Assembly (NCBI GenBank): GCA_027587225.1
Contig: JAPDDQ010000033.1
Span: 27,138 to 91,137, forward strand
Reading direction: 5' to 3'
DNA: 64,000 nucleotides
DNA from: Solirubrobacter taibaiensis
GTDB lineage: Bacteria > Actinomycetota > Thermoleophilia > Solirubrobacterales > Solirubrobacteraceae
Shown here piece after piece: positions 56,929 to 64,000 of the stretch. A program made the position numbers and the translations under genes. The notes beneath the pieces are model-generated. The model did no database searches. It was not told the DNA's origin and saw only the letters and a program-made list of their open reading frames with translations. Each line of letters starts with the position of its first letter. Position 1 is the stretch's first letter.

Positions 56929-58524
56929 TCACCCGCTCCGCGGCAGCGCGATCTTCACCCAGTCCAGCGCCTGGTCGGCCCAGTCGAGGATGTCCAGCGC
57001 CGAGTCGAGGTTCTGCGGCGGCGTGCGGACCAGCGAGTCGTGCTGGATGAGCCGGGTGAAGTCCACCGTCACCGGGTCCGACCGCAGCGCGCCGTTGCCG
57101 TGCCGGAACTCCACGCCGGCGGTGCGCATGATGTTGATCAGCTCCTGCGCGATCAGCCCGTACCCGACCGTGGTGGGGTGGACGCCGTCGATGGAGAACA
57201 GCCCGCCCGTTCGGCGTCCGCCGCGACCGTCGCTGCGCAGGAACTGGGAATCCACCGTGGGCTCGAGCGCCTTCACCGGCGCGGGCAGCGGGTACGGCGA
57301 CCACCACGCCGGGCGCGCGTTCGGATCGAGGATGTACCGGCGCGACGCCAGGCGGTCGAGCAGGCCGGCGATGTCGAGCAGGTACCAGTCGCGGGCCGGT
57401 GAGCCGGTTCGCGCGCGTTCGACGACCGCCGTGATCGCGTCGTTGTAGAGGTCCACCGCGTAGTCGACGGCGCGCGCCTGCTGGTCGGTGATGTGAGGAT
57501 CGCTGCAGGGATCGAACTGCTCGTCCGTGATCCAGGGGCGCGTGTAGTACGGGAAATAGCGCGAGCCGGGCGCGACCTTGCGGCCGACGCCGCGGGAGAT
57601 CGGCGCGATCGTCACGTGCGGCACCGTGCACCAGATCACGTGCCGCGCCGCGATTCGCTCGACCGCCTGCTCGAGCTCGGCCAGCTCGGAGATGAAGTGC
57701 GACGGGCGCCACACCGTGTACTTGTCCTTCTTGCGCAGGTCCTTGTAGTCGTCGCCGCTCCACCTGACCGACAGGTCGGTGACCGTGCGCAGCGCGTTGT
57801 TCGCGCCGAGGAACACCACGAGCGTCTCGATCCCGTGGTCCTCGCCCGCGGCCCGGTCCTCGCCGAGCGCGGCGGCGGCGTCCAGCAGGGTCATCGTGCG
57901 CGTCCGCTCGTTCCAGCGGGGATAGACGCGCAGCGCGGCGCGGGCCCCGTTGTTCTCGACGATCTGGTCCAGCAGCGAGTCGTTGGGGGTGGCGATCGAC
58001 GTCTCGCACGACTTCGCCGTGCGCGACAGCGCGTCGCGGATGTCCCACCCGTAGACGGCGAGGCAGTGGTTGAAGCCGGCGATCACGGGGGCCGTCGCGC
58101 CGGGGCCGCGCTCCCAGTAGTCCTCGATCTCGTCCATCACCTGCCGGGCGCGGAACAGGGCCAGGGGCAGCTCCCACGGGCTGATGTCGGCACCGTATCG
58201 GTGCTCGAGGTCGCGCAGGATGTACTCCAGATTCAGGGGCAACCCACCGGCCCCTCCGTAGCGCGGGTAGCGGTAACTGTCGAACCACCCCAGCTCCCGG
58301 GCGATGATCGCCGGGTACGAGAGATCCGTGTTGTAGATCGCGCCGCTCTGGAACCCGTGGGTGAGCGAGTCGCCGAGGGTGACCAGCCGGTGCTTGGGGG
58401 TCCCGCGCCCGCCCGTGGGCGCGTCGTGGCCGAGTGCGGGATCGAACACGGGGACGCGCGGACCCGCTGCCACGCGCTCGACGACCTCCGCCGGCGTGTC
58501 CTTCGGGACGAGCTGATCGGTCAT
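56929..58524 (-). CDS. SGNH/GDSL-type hydrolase, cytoplasmic
   Basis: 531 residues, ATG start, no signal peptide. SGNH blocks: VTLGDSLTHGF with nucleophile Ser53, a Gly in GGAGGLP, Asn in VVFLGANNALR, and the catalytic DGVHPTTVGY near residue 450. The family cleaves esters of lipids or carbohydrates; this one is longer than the usual 200-250 residues, with a central insertion (about 110-300). Convergent with prfC with a three-base gap. Substrate unknown. Confidence 0.88.
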   Translation of the reverse strand: MTDQLVPKDTPAEVVERVAAGPRVPVFDPALGHDAPTGGRGTPKHRLVTLGDSLTHGFQSGAIYNTDLSYPAIIARELGWFDSYRYPRYGGAGGLPLNLEYILRDLEHRYGADISPWELPLALFRARQVMDEIEDYWERGPGATAPVIAGFNHCLAVYGWDIRDALSRTAKSCETSIATPNDSLLDQIVENNGARAALRVYPRWNERTRTMTLLDAAAALGEDRAAGEDHGIETLVVFLGANNALRTVTDLSVRWSGDDYKDLRKKDKYTVWRPSHFISELAELEQAVERIAARHVIWCTVPHVTIAPISRGVGRKVAPGSRYFPYYTRPWITDEQFDPCSDPHITDQQARAVDYAVDLYNDAITAVVERARTGSPARDWYLLDIAGLLDRLASRRYILDPNARPAWWSPYPLPAPVKALEPTVDSQFLRSDGRGGRRTGGLFSIDGVHPTTVGYGLIAQELINIMRTAGVEFRHGNGALRSDPVTVDFTRLIQHDSLVRTPPQNLDSALDILDWADQALDWVKIALPRSG

Positions 58525-58582
58525 GGTTCGTTAACGATGCCGGAGCGCGCCGGCGGAGTTCGCGCCGGTGACGCCGTCGCCG

Positions 58583-58972
58583 CTACGCGCCGCGTTGGTA
58601 GGCGCCGCCGCTGAGTTCCCGCGCGAACGTCTGCAGGCGGTCGAGCGCAGCGTCGTAGCCGTTGACCTTCACGGCCTCGTGGAGCGGCATCATGAGCGTC
58701 ACGGGGCCGTTGCCCTCGTCGAGCTCGAGCTCGATCATCAGCGTGCCGGGCACCGGCATCGGGTGCGGCGGCCGGTCCGGGAACCCGCCGCGCTTCATCG
58801 CCGCCACCACGGCCTGCAGCTCCGCCGGCTCCATCCGCCCGTTCCACGCGCCGTTGCCCGTGCGGGAGAAGTGCTCGAGCTTCGCGTTGCCGTCGTCGTC
58901 GATCTCCAGCGCGATCCGCCCGAACGGGTCGTCCGGCGCGTGCTCGTTTCCGGTCGAGAAGTAGATGCTCAC
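58583..58972 (-). CDS. Small acidic protein, possible second immunity/accessory gene
   Basis: 129 residues from the GTG at 58972, overlapping the stop of the preceding gene by four bases. Acidic beta-rich N-terminus (IYFSTGNEHAPDDPFGRIALEIDDDGNAKLEHF) and LMIELELDEGNGPVTLMMPLHEAV in the middle. No recognised domain. Third gene in a coupled set behind the large toxin-like gene; small size, acidity and position suit an immunity protein, but that is inference. Confidence 0.7.
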   Translation of the reverse strand: MSIYFSTGNEHAPDDPFGRIALEIDDDGNAKLEHFSRTGNGAWNGRMEPAELQAVVAAMKRGGFPDRPPHPMPVPGTLMIELELDEGNGPVTLMMPLHEAVKVNGYDAALDRLQTFARELSGGAYQRGA

Positions 58973-59610
58973 GGCAACAGGATGCCCCGTGTGTCGACCA
59001 TGTCGGCGTAGCGGGTGCCGATCTCCTCGGGCTCGAGCAGCTCCCACTCGTCCGCGGCTTCCCGGATCGCCGCGAGGAACGCGTTCAGGCGCGGCGTATG
59101 GCAGGCCGCGAGGTCCGCGTTGTCGTACGACGCGGGCGCGGGAGCCCACGGCGCGTCCTCTTCGAGCAGGCCGACCGTCCGGGGGAACCAGATGTCGGTG
59201 GCGAGCTCGATCGTGACGCTCCCGCGACCGCCGCGCACGGCGACCGGCGGCTGGTAGCCCATGAAGGAGCTCTCGCGCTCGAGCGCGTCGGGCCGCAGGT
59301 GCTCCAGCAGCGCGCCGAGCCAGACGATCTCGCCCTCGCGGCGCGTCCCGTTCTCGTGCCAGCAGATCGTGCCCGGCGTGACGAGCCGCCGGCCCTCGGG
59401 AAGATCCACGCGAAACCGGTTCTCGGCCGCGGCGTCCTCGTCGACCGGCTGCAGGTCCCCGCCGTGGCGGTCGGCGCTCGCGAGCCGGAACACACGCGTG
59501 TCAGCCCCGGCCGCGAGCACCGCGCGGGCGAGCGCGGATTGATCGGCGGCGCGGGCTTGCCAGGTGGCGAGGGCGCCGTCGGACAGCGCCCCCCACACCG
59601 TGTCACTCAA
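58969..59610 (-). CDS. Hypothetical protein coupled to the toxin-like gene, possible immunity protein
   Basis: 213 residues; ATG overlaps the stop of the toxin-like gene by four bases (ATGA). Acidic overall, with beta-rich stretches (LVTPGTICWHENGTRREGEIVWLGALL; SVTIELATDIWFPRTVGLLEEDAPW) and a helical C-terminus (LNAFLAAIREAADEWELLEPEEIGTRYADMV). No family recognised and no signal peptide. Tight coupling directly behind a polymorphic-toxin-like gene is the usual place of a cognate immunity gene. Confidence 0.72.
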   Translation of the reverse strand: MSDTVWGALSDGALATWQARAADQSALARAVLAAGADTRVFRLASADRHGGDLQPVDEDAAAENRFRVDLPEGRRLVTPGTICWHENGTRREGEIVWLGALLEHLRPDALERESSFMGYQPPVAVRGGRGSVTIELATDIWFPRTVGLLEEDAPWAPAPASYDNADLAACHTPRLNAFLAAIREAADEWELLEPEEIGTRYADMVDTRGILLP

Positions 59611-62600
59611 AACGGGCCCTCGATGTCAAACGGCTTGCCGTCGACCCAGACGCGGACCTTGTCGACGGAGCCACGTTCGGTGACGTGTTGCATCTCCGCC
59701 CGCACGAACGCCTCGATCTCCTCGCGCTTGGCCCCGTGCAGCGGGTTCTTCGGGTTGCGGATCGTGAGGTCGATCGTCCGCGTGTACGGGGTGCCGTCAT
59801 CACGCATGGGCGGCACCTCGGTGTCCTTCTCGCCCGGGGTGCGCTGGCCCTTGGAACCCTTGCCGGCGAGCTGATTGGCGGCGTCGTCCATGTTGCGCGC
59901 GACGGCGTCGGTCTGCTCGCTCGTGATGTCCTTGAGCTGCATCACTTCTTGGTCGGTGTGGTCGACGACGTCGCCGCCGACGCGGTTCTGCGGGCCGAGC
60001 TGCACGTCGTGGCCTTCGCGCAGGCGCTGCGCGGCGCGATCGAGCTCGGTCGCCGCGCCCTTCTTGCCCTTGGAGATGTCGTCGAGCAGGCCGTTGAGCG
60101 CCTGCGGGTTCTGCAGCTTCGGGCTCGCCGAGAGGTCGTTGACGTTGCGCAGCAGGCCGGGGAACTGCTCGTCGAGCTTGGCGGCGTTGGTCGCGACCTT
60201 GTTGGCGACCGAAGGCTGGACGCCGCGTGTCGTCAGGCCCTCCAACACCTCGACCGCCTGCGGCGACTCGATGGCGCGCAGCGCGATCTGGTCGGGGTCC
60301 ACGCCCGCGGCGAGCAGGCGGTTGACGACGGCGGGGTCGGTCCCGGTCTCGTTGAGGACCTGCTGGTGCGCGGGCGGGAGGTCGGAGACCGCCTTCGGGG
60401 CGTTGGCGCGCGGGCCGGGGGTCGCGCCGCCGCCGTGCGTGGGCGGCCGGCCGCCGGCCGCCGCCGCATCGAGGTCGTCCTGGATCTGCTGCCAATGGCG
60501 CGGCTTGACCTCGGTCCCCGGCCGCACGGTCGGGTTGCCGGCGTGATCGGGGATCGCGTTGCCGCCCGGGCCACGCTGCCAGTAGTCGCCCATGAGGCTG
60601 TCGTCGGTGTGAACGCTCGACGTGTTGCCGCCGCCGCGCGTGAACGCCCGCGGGTCCACGTACTCGTCCATCAGGCCCATGCCGTGCCCGAGCTCGTGCG
60701 CGTGCGTCGTCGGGTGCGACTGCGTGTACCAGTTGACCTGGTTGGCGCCGCCCGAGCCCGGGTGGACGGCCACGCGCGTGTGGGCCTGCGCGGCGTCGTC
60801 GACGAACTCGACGTTCACGTGCACGCGGTCGCCGTTGGGCAGGACCTTGCCGCCGTTGTAGTACTCGTCGACGCCGCGGAGCGCGTCGTCCTGGACGCGG
60901 GCGAGGTCGTCGGCGCCGACGCCCGCCTGCCCGTCCAGCTTGACCTTCATGTTGATCTGGGTGAGCGGGCCGTCGTCGTAGTTGGTGAACCGGTAGGCGT
61001 CGTAGTTGCCCTCGCCGGTGTAGCCGTAGGGCGAGCCGTCGGGGTTCGTCATCGGGCGCCCGTGGCGGTCGACCATCTGGTCCACGCGGGTGTTGTGGAC
61101 GTTGCGCCCCGAGGCCAGCGCCTGCTCCTGCTGCTCCTTGTAGAACTCCTTGAGCTGCGCCTGCGCCCGGTCGTACTCGGGGCCCTTGCTGACGCCCGTG
61201 ACCCGGTCGATGCGCTCCTGCAGCGGCGGCGGGTTCTCGACCTTGGCGGACTGCTCGGCCGCATCCCGCGCGACGGCGTCGGCGTCGTCGGTCACCTCGG
61301 GCTTGCGGCCCGTGGTCGACGGTTCCTCGCGGGCCGCGCGCGTGGGGGAGGTGGGCTTGGCGCCCGCGGCGCTTGGCTTGACGACGTTCGGGAACCGGCG
61401 CTCCAGCCCCTCGCGCGTGGCGTTGCCCAGGCGCGTGCCGAGGTTCGCCGCGCCGCGGAACGGCGCGGAGATGATCCGGCCGGCCTTGGTGCTGAGACCC
61501 TTGCTGCCGAGCGACGCGAGCTTGCCGCCGACGTTCTTGATCCCGCGGCCGAGCGCCTGCGCGCCCTTGCCGAGCGCGCTCGAGGCGATCTTCGAGCCCA
61601 TCTTGCCGATCGTGCTGTTGGCGACGCTCGTGCCGAACTTGCCGGCCACCTTGGACCCGATCGTGCCCAGGCCCTTGCCGAGGCCCGGGATGAGGCCGGT
61701 GACGCCGCCGATCAGCATCGCCGTGCCCAGGCCCTCGTTCCACTTCTTGCCGGAGGCGAGGTTGGTGACGATCTGGCCCGCGCCGGAGCTGATCGCGCCG
61801 ATGATCGCGCCGGCGACGACGAGCACCGCGAGGCCGGAGCCGAACGTGGCGATCACGAACGCGGTCAGGGCGACGGCGACGATCAGGCTGACCCAGAAGC
61901 CCGGGTCGGTCAGCAGCTTGGCGACGAACTCGAACGCGGCTTTGAGCTTCTCCGCGACCCACTTGGCGGCGGAGACGATCTTGCCCCACAGGCCGCCCGG
62001 CTTCTTGGGCTCTTCCTTGGACGCGGCGTTGACCTTGGCCTGGCCCTGGGAGACCTTGCCCGCGTTGTCGCCGGGGATCTTGGCCGTGCCGCCCTGGACC
62101 TTGGCCTCGTGGTCGGACATCTCGGTCTTGGTCTTGTTCAGCCCGTCCGAGAGCTTGCCCTTGACCTTGTCCTTGGAGGACTTGACCTTGCCCGTGTAGT
62201 TCGTGACGGTCTTGTCGCCCGCGGCGGTGGCGGACTTCGCGGTGCTCTGGACCTGCGAGCCGACGTTCGACGCGAGGCTGGACGCGCCGGTCTGCGCGCC
62301 GGTCGCGGTCTGGCCGGCTGAGGTGGACGCGCCGGAGGCGCCTTGCGCGAGGCCCGTCTTGGCCTGCTTGGCCGCGCCGCCGGTGGCGTTCGCCGCGAGC
62401 TTGGCGGTCTTGCCGCCGGCGACGATCCCGCGCGCGCTCATGTCCTTGAGCTGGCCCTTGACCTCGCCGCTGACGCCGTCGGCGTCCTCGCGCGTGACCG
62501 GCGCCTTGTTGACGAGCGCGCGCATCTTGGCCGCGCTGGTCTTCAGGCCCTTCATGGAGGCCGCGTACTGGGTCTGGACCGCCTTGCGCGCCGTGCCGGC

Positions 62601-64000
62601 GCCCTTGGCGAGCGCCGACTTGGTCGAGGAGACCTGGGAGGAGATCTGCTTGGTCGCCGCGCCTTGCTGCGCGGCCAGCGAGGCCGACGTCTGCGAGCCG
62701 ACCTGCGACAGCGCGGTCTGGCCTCCGCTCACGCCCTTGGCCACGGCGCTGTCGGCCTGCTGCTTGACCGCGGAGATGTTCGCCATCGCGTCCGGCAGCG
62801 TCTGCTTGATCGCGGTCGCCGCTTCCTTGCCCTTGGCCTGGAACGCCGACCCGACCTTCCCGCCCTGGCTGTTGACGCCGGAGACGACCTGCCCGCCCTG
62901 GGACCTGACCTTCCCGGACGTCTCGCCGGAGACCTTGGACGCGACCTTCGCGTTGCCCTCGGCCGCGGCCTCGTTCGCGCCGCCACCGCCGCCGGACTGG
63001 CCCTGGACGGAGGAGGCCGCCGAGTCGATCGTGCCCTTGACCTTCTGGCCGGAAGCCGTGACCGCCGACTTGCCCTGGTTGGCGAAGTCCGCGCCGGTCT
63101 GCGTCGCGGCGTTGGCCGCGTCGTCGACGGCGCTCTTGGTCTTGGTGGTCGCCGAGCCCTTCCACGTCGTGACCTGGCCCTTGGCCGTCGCGCCCGCGGC
63201 GGTGACCTTGCCCTTCGCGCCCGCGATCGCGGCGCCGACCTGGCCCTTGGCCCGCGTGAACGCCCCGCGCACCGCGCCCATGTGCGTGGTGCCGGCCTCG
63301 GCCACCTCGCGCTGGTGCTTGCCGACGGTCTGCGCGATCGCCTGGTTCGTGCGCTGTTGAGCCTGCTTGAGCCGCTGCGCCTCGGCCTGCGTGGACTCCG
63401 CGATCGCCGCGTTGACGTGCTTGCGGCCTTCCTTGATCGACCGCTTGCGTTCGCGCTCGGCTTCGCGCGCCTCCGCGGCCGACTCGTTGACCTGCGCCGC
63501 GGTGTAGCCCTCGCCGAGCAGCGCCGCCTCGTCCTCGCGGCTGAGCTCGTCGGACTCCTCGGCCTCGTCCTCGACGTCGTGCTCGGCAGGCGCCGCCTCG
63601 GCCTCCGCCTCGCCGCCCTCGGACTCGCCGCCCGCCTCTGCGCCTTCCTGCTCGCCGCCCTCCGGCGCGTCCTGCTTGTCGTCGCCGTCCTTCTCGGCCG
63701 CCTCGGGCGCCGCGGACTCTTCGCTGCGTTCCTCGACCTTGGCCTCGGGTTCCTCGCGCTCGGCGGCAGCGGTCTGCGCAGGCTCCGCGGCGGGCCCCTT
63801 CGCCTCGGCTTCGTCGGGGCCTTTCTCGAGCGGCGCGGGCTCCGCGACAGCGGCGGGTGCCGCGGCCGGCGCGGGGGAGGGGGTCGCGGCGGCGGGCGCG
63901 GGAGCCTCCGTCTCGGCGCCGGCGTCCAGCGCCTCCGGCCCCTCGCTCGCGGGCCCGGCGTCGAGAGCGGCGGTGTCGGGCGCGGCTGGAGCCGGTACGG
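59607..64000 (-). CDS. Very large polymorphic-toxin-like protein with metzincin-type peptidase site, 5' end beyond the window
   Basis: The frame is open from the right edge to the stop at 59607, more than 1,460 residues, so the N-terminus is missing. Visible order: an Ala/Glu/Pro-rich acidic region (63550-64000), a charged coiled coil (about 63310-63540), a long Ala/Gly/Ser/Lys/Gln-rich segment with repeated KGQ and SxV motifs (about 62000-63300), and a hydrophobic Gly-rich stretch of several membrane segments (about 61680-61950). A zincin domain follows with HELGHGMGLMDEY at about 60660-60698 (HExxHxxGxxD), then a helical region, and a C-terminal module of about 100 residues (DLTIRNPKNPLHGAKREEIEAF). 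A GTG at 63305 is inside the frame and not needed as start. Long effector, membrane segment, peptidase and variable end followed by small coupled genes match polymorphic toxins or contractile-injection cargo. Confidence 0.8.
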   Translation of the reverse strand, partial: VPAPAAPDTAALDAGPASEGPEALDAGAETEAPAPAAATPSPAPAAAPAAVAEPAPLEKGPDEAEAKGPAAEPAQTAAAEREEPEAKVEERSEESAAPEAAEKDGDDKQDAPEGGEQEGAEAGGESEGGEAEAEAAPAEHDVEDEAEESDELSREDEAALLGEGYTAAQVNESAAEAREAERERKRSIKEGRKHVNAAIAESTQAEAQRLKQAQQRTNQAIAQTVGKHQREVAEAGTTHMGAVRGAFTRAKGQVGAAIAGAKGKVTAAGATAKGQVTTWKGSATTKTKSAVDDAANAATQTGADFANQGKSAVTASGQKVKGTIDSAASSVQGQSGGGGGANEAAAEGNAKVASKVSGETSGKVRSQGGQVVSGVNSQGGKVGSAFQAKGKEAATAIKQTLPDAMANISAVKQQADSAVAKGVSGGQTALSQVGSQTSASLAAQQGAATKQISSQVSSTKSALAKGAGTARKAVQTQYAASMKGLKTSAAKMRALVNKAPVTREDADGVSGEVKGQLKDMSARGIVAGGKTAKLAANATGGAAKQAKTGLAQGASGASTSAGQTATGAQTGASSLASNVGSQVQSTAKSATAAGDKTVTNYTGKVKSSKDKVKGKLSDGLNKTKTEMSDHEAKVQGGTAKIPGDNAGKVSQGQAKVNAASKEEPKKPGGLWGKIVSAAKWVAEKLKAAFEFVAKLLTDPGFWVSLIVAVALTAFVIATFGSGLAVLVVAGAIIGAISSGAGQIVTNLASGKKWNEGLGTAMLIGGVTGLIPGLGKGLGTIGSKVAGKFGTSVANSTIGKMGSKIASSALGKGAQALGRGIKNVGGKLASLGSKGLSTKAGRIISAPFRGAANLGTRLGNATREGLERRFPNVVKPSAAGAKPTSPTRAAREEPSTTGRKPEVTDDADAVARDAAEQSAKVENPPPLQERIDRVTGVSKGPEYDRAQAQLKEFYKEQQEQALASGRNVHNTRVDQMVDRHGRPMTNPDGSPYGYTGEGNYDAYRFTNYDDGPLTQINMKVKLDGQAGVGADDLARVQDDALRGVDEYYNGGKVLPNGDRVHVNVEFVDDAAQAHTRVAVHPGSGGANQVNWYTQSHPTTHAHELGHGMGLMDEYVDPRAFTRGGGNTSSVHTDDSLMGDYWQRGPGGNAIPDHAGNPTVRPGTEVKPRHWQQIQDDLDAAAAGGRPPTHGGGATPGPRANAPKAVSDLPPAHQQVLNETGTDPAVVNRLLAAGVDPDQIALRAIESPQAVEVLEGLTTRGVQPSVANKVATNAAKLDEQFPGLLRNVNDLSASPKLQNPQALNGLLDDISKGKKGAATELDRAAQRLREGHDVQLGPQNRVGGDVVDHTDQEVMQLKDITSEQTDAVARNMDDAANQLAGKGSKGQRTPGEKDTEVPPMRDDGTPYTRTIDLTIRNPKNPLHGAKREEIEAFVRAEMQHVTERGSVDKVRVWVDGKPFDIEGPF

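Noticed and set aside
59685..62321. 878-codon open frame on the plus strand opposite the toxin-like gene
   Set aside because: It is a mirror of the minus-strand gene caused by GC-biased third positions. Its translation is Val/Ala/Arg-rich without any domain, while the minus-strand frame has a peptidase site and membrane segments.
62000..63300. Apparent tandem DNA repeats in the toxin-like gene
   Set aside because: The similarity is in amino-acid composition (Ala, Gly, Ser, Lys, Gln). I see no regular repeat unit at the DNA level and no CRISPR-like spacing.

Overview
The window is a 64 kb stretch of very GC-rich chromosomal DNA from a Gram-positive bacterium. The gene families (large LuxR/AAA ATPases, DUF1269/SHOCT/Usp stress proteins, DUF7144 membrane proteins, GDSL and M14 secreted hydrolases), many GTG/TTG starts and probable leaderless promoters suggest an actinobacterium. 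My best guess is the Thermoleophilia/Solirubrobacterales, but this is inferred from gene content only. There is no rRNA, CRISPR array, insertion sequence or obvious prophage, and no gene-free gap exceeds 300 bases.

Layout. 0-7 kb: a split REC/HD-GYP signalling pair, a secreted repeat protein, a CAT-anticodon tRNA, a large LuxR regulator behind a Dps-like protein, an alpha/beta hydrolase and a RidA protein. 7-12 kb: a secreted M14 carboxypeptidase, with a perfect hairpin terminator beyond its 3' end, and a SulP transporter. 12-15 kb: a Tat-exported TIM-barrel protein followed directly by a tatA gene, flanked by two paralogous TetR regulators. 15-16 kb: an ECF sigma factor with a membrane-anchored partner.

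16-37 kb is a stress or dormancy island. It holds Usp, DUF1269 (two), SHOCT (two), DUF7144 (two), RDD, YihY/BrkB-holin-phosphatase, an MFS exporter, a P-type ATPase, a CYTH-Ppx polyphosphatase, a LuxR/MalT regulator and a NarL-type response regulator with its kinase. Seven copies of a palindromic 19-mer (consensus TCACCCGNANCGGRTGATG) sit upstream of start codons here. In six of them a -10-like hexamer follows at exactly 20 or 21 bases, and four of those end 6-7 bases before the start codon (leaderless mRNA). This looks like an activator box of an undescribed regulon, comparable in logic to the mycobacterial DosR regulon.

37-42.8 kb: a two-component system divergent from an MMPL exporter, and a secreted M20 peptidase. 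42.8-52.8 kb: a probable tannin/gallate catabolic island. A secreted subtype-B tannase-like esterase is followed by a type I extradiol dioxygenase, an RraA/LigK-type aldolase, a GalB-like hydratase, a DUF6282 amidohydrolase, two GntR regulators and a NitT/TauT-type ABC importer. Similar TTGTNNACAA palindromes lie in the tannase and importer promoters. The tannase and the M14 carboxypeptidase, 35 kb apart, share the same C-terminal beta-rich domain ending in identical residues.

53-64 kb: a Usp protein, a MOSC-oxidoreductase fusion, release factor 3, a GDSL hydrolase, and finally a very large polymorphic-toxin-like protein running off the window end. It carries a metzincin-type HELGHGMGLMD site and is translationally coupled to two small genes that could be immunity proteins.
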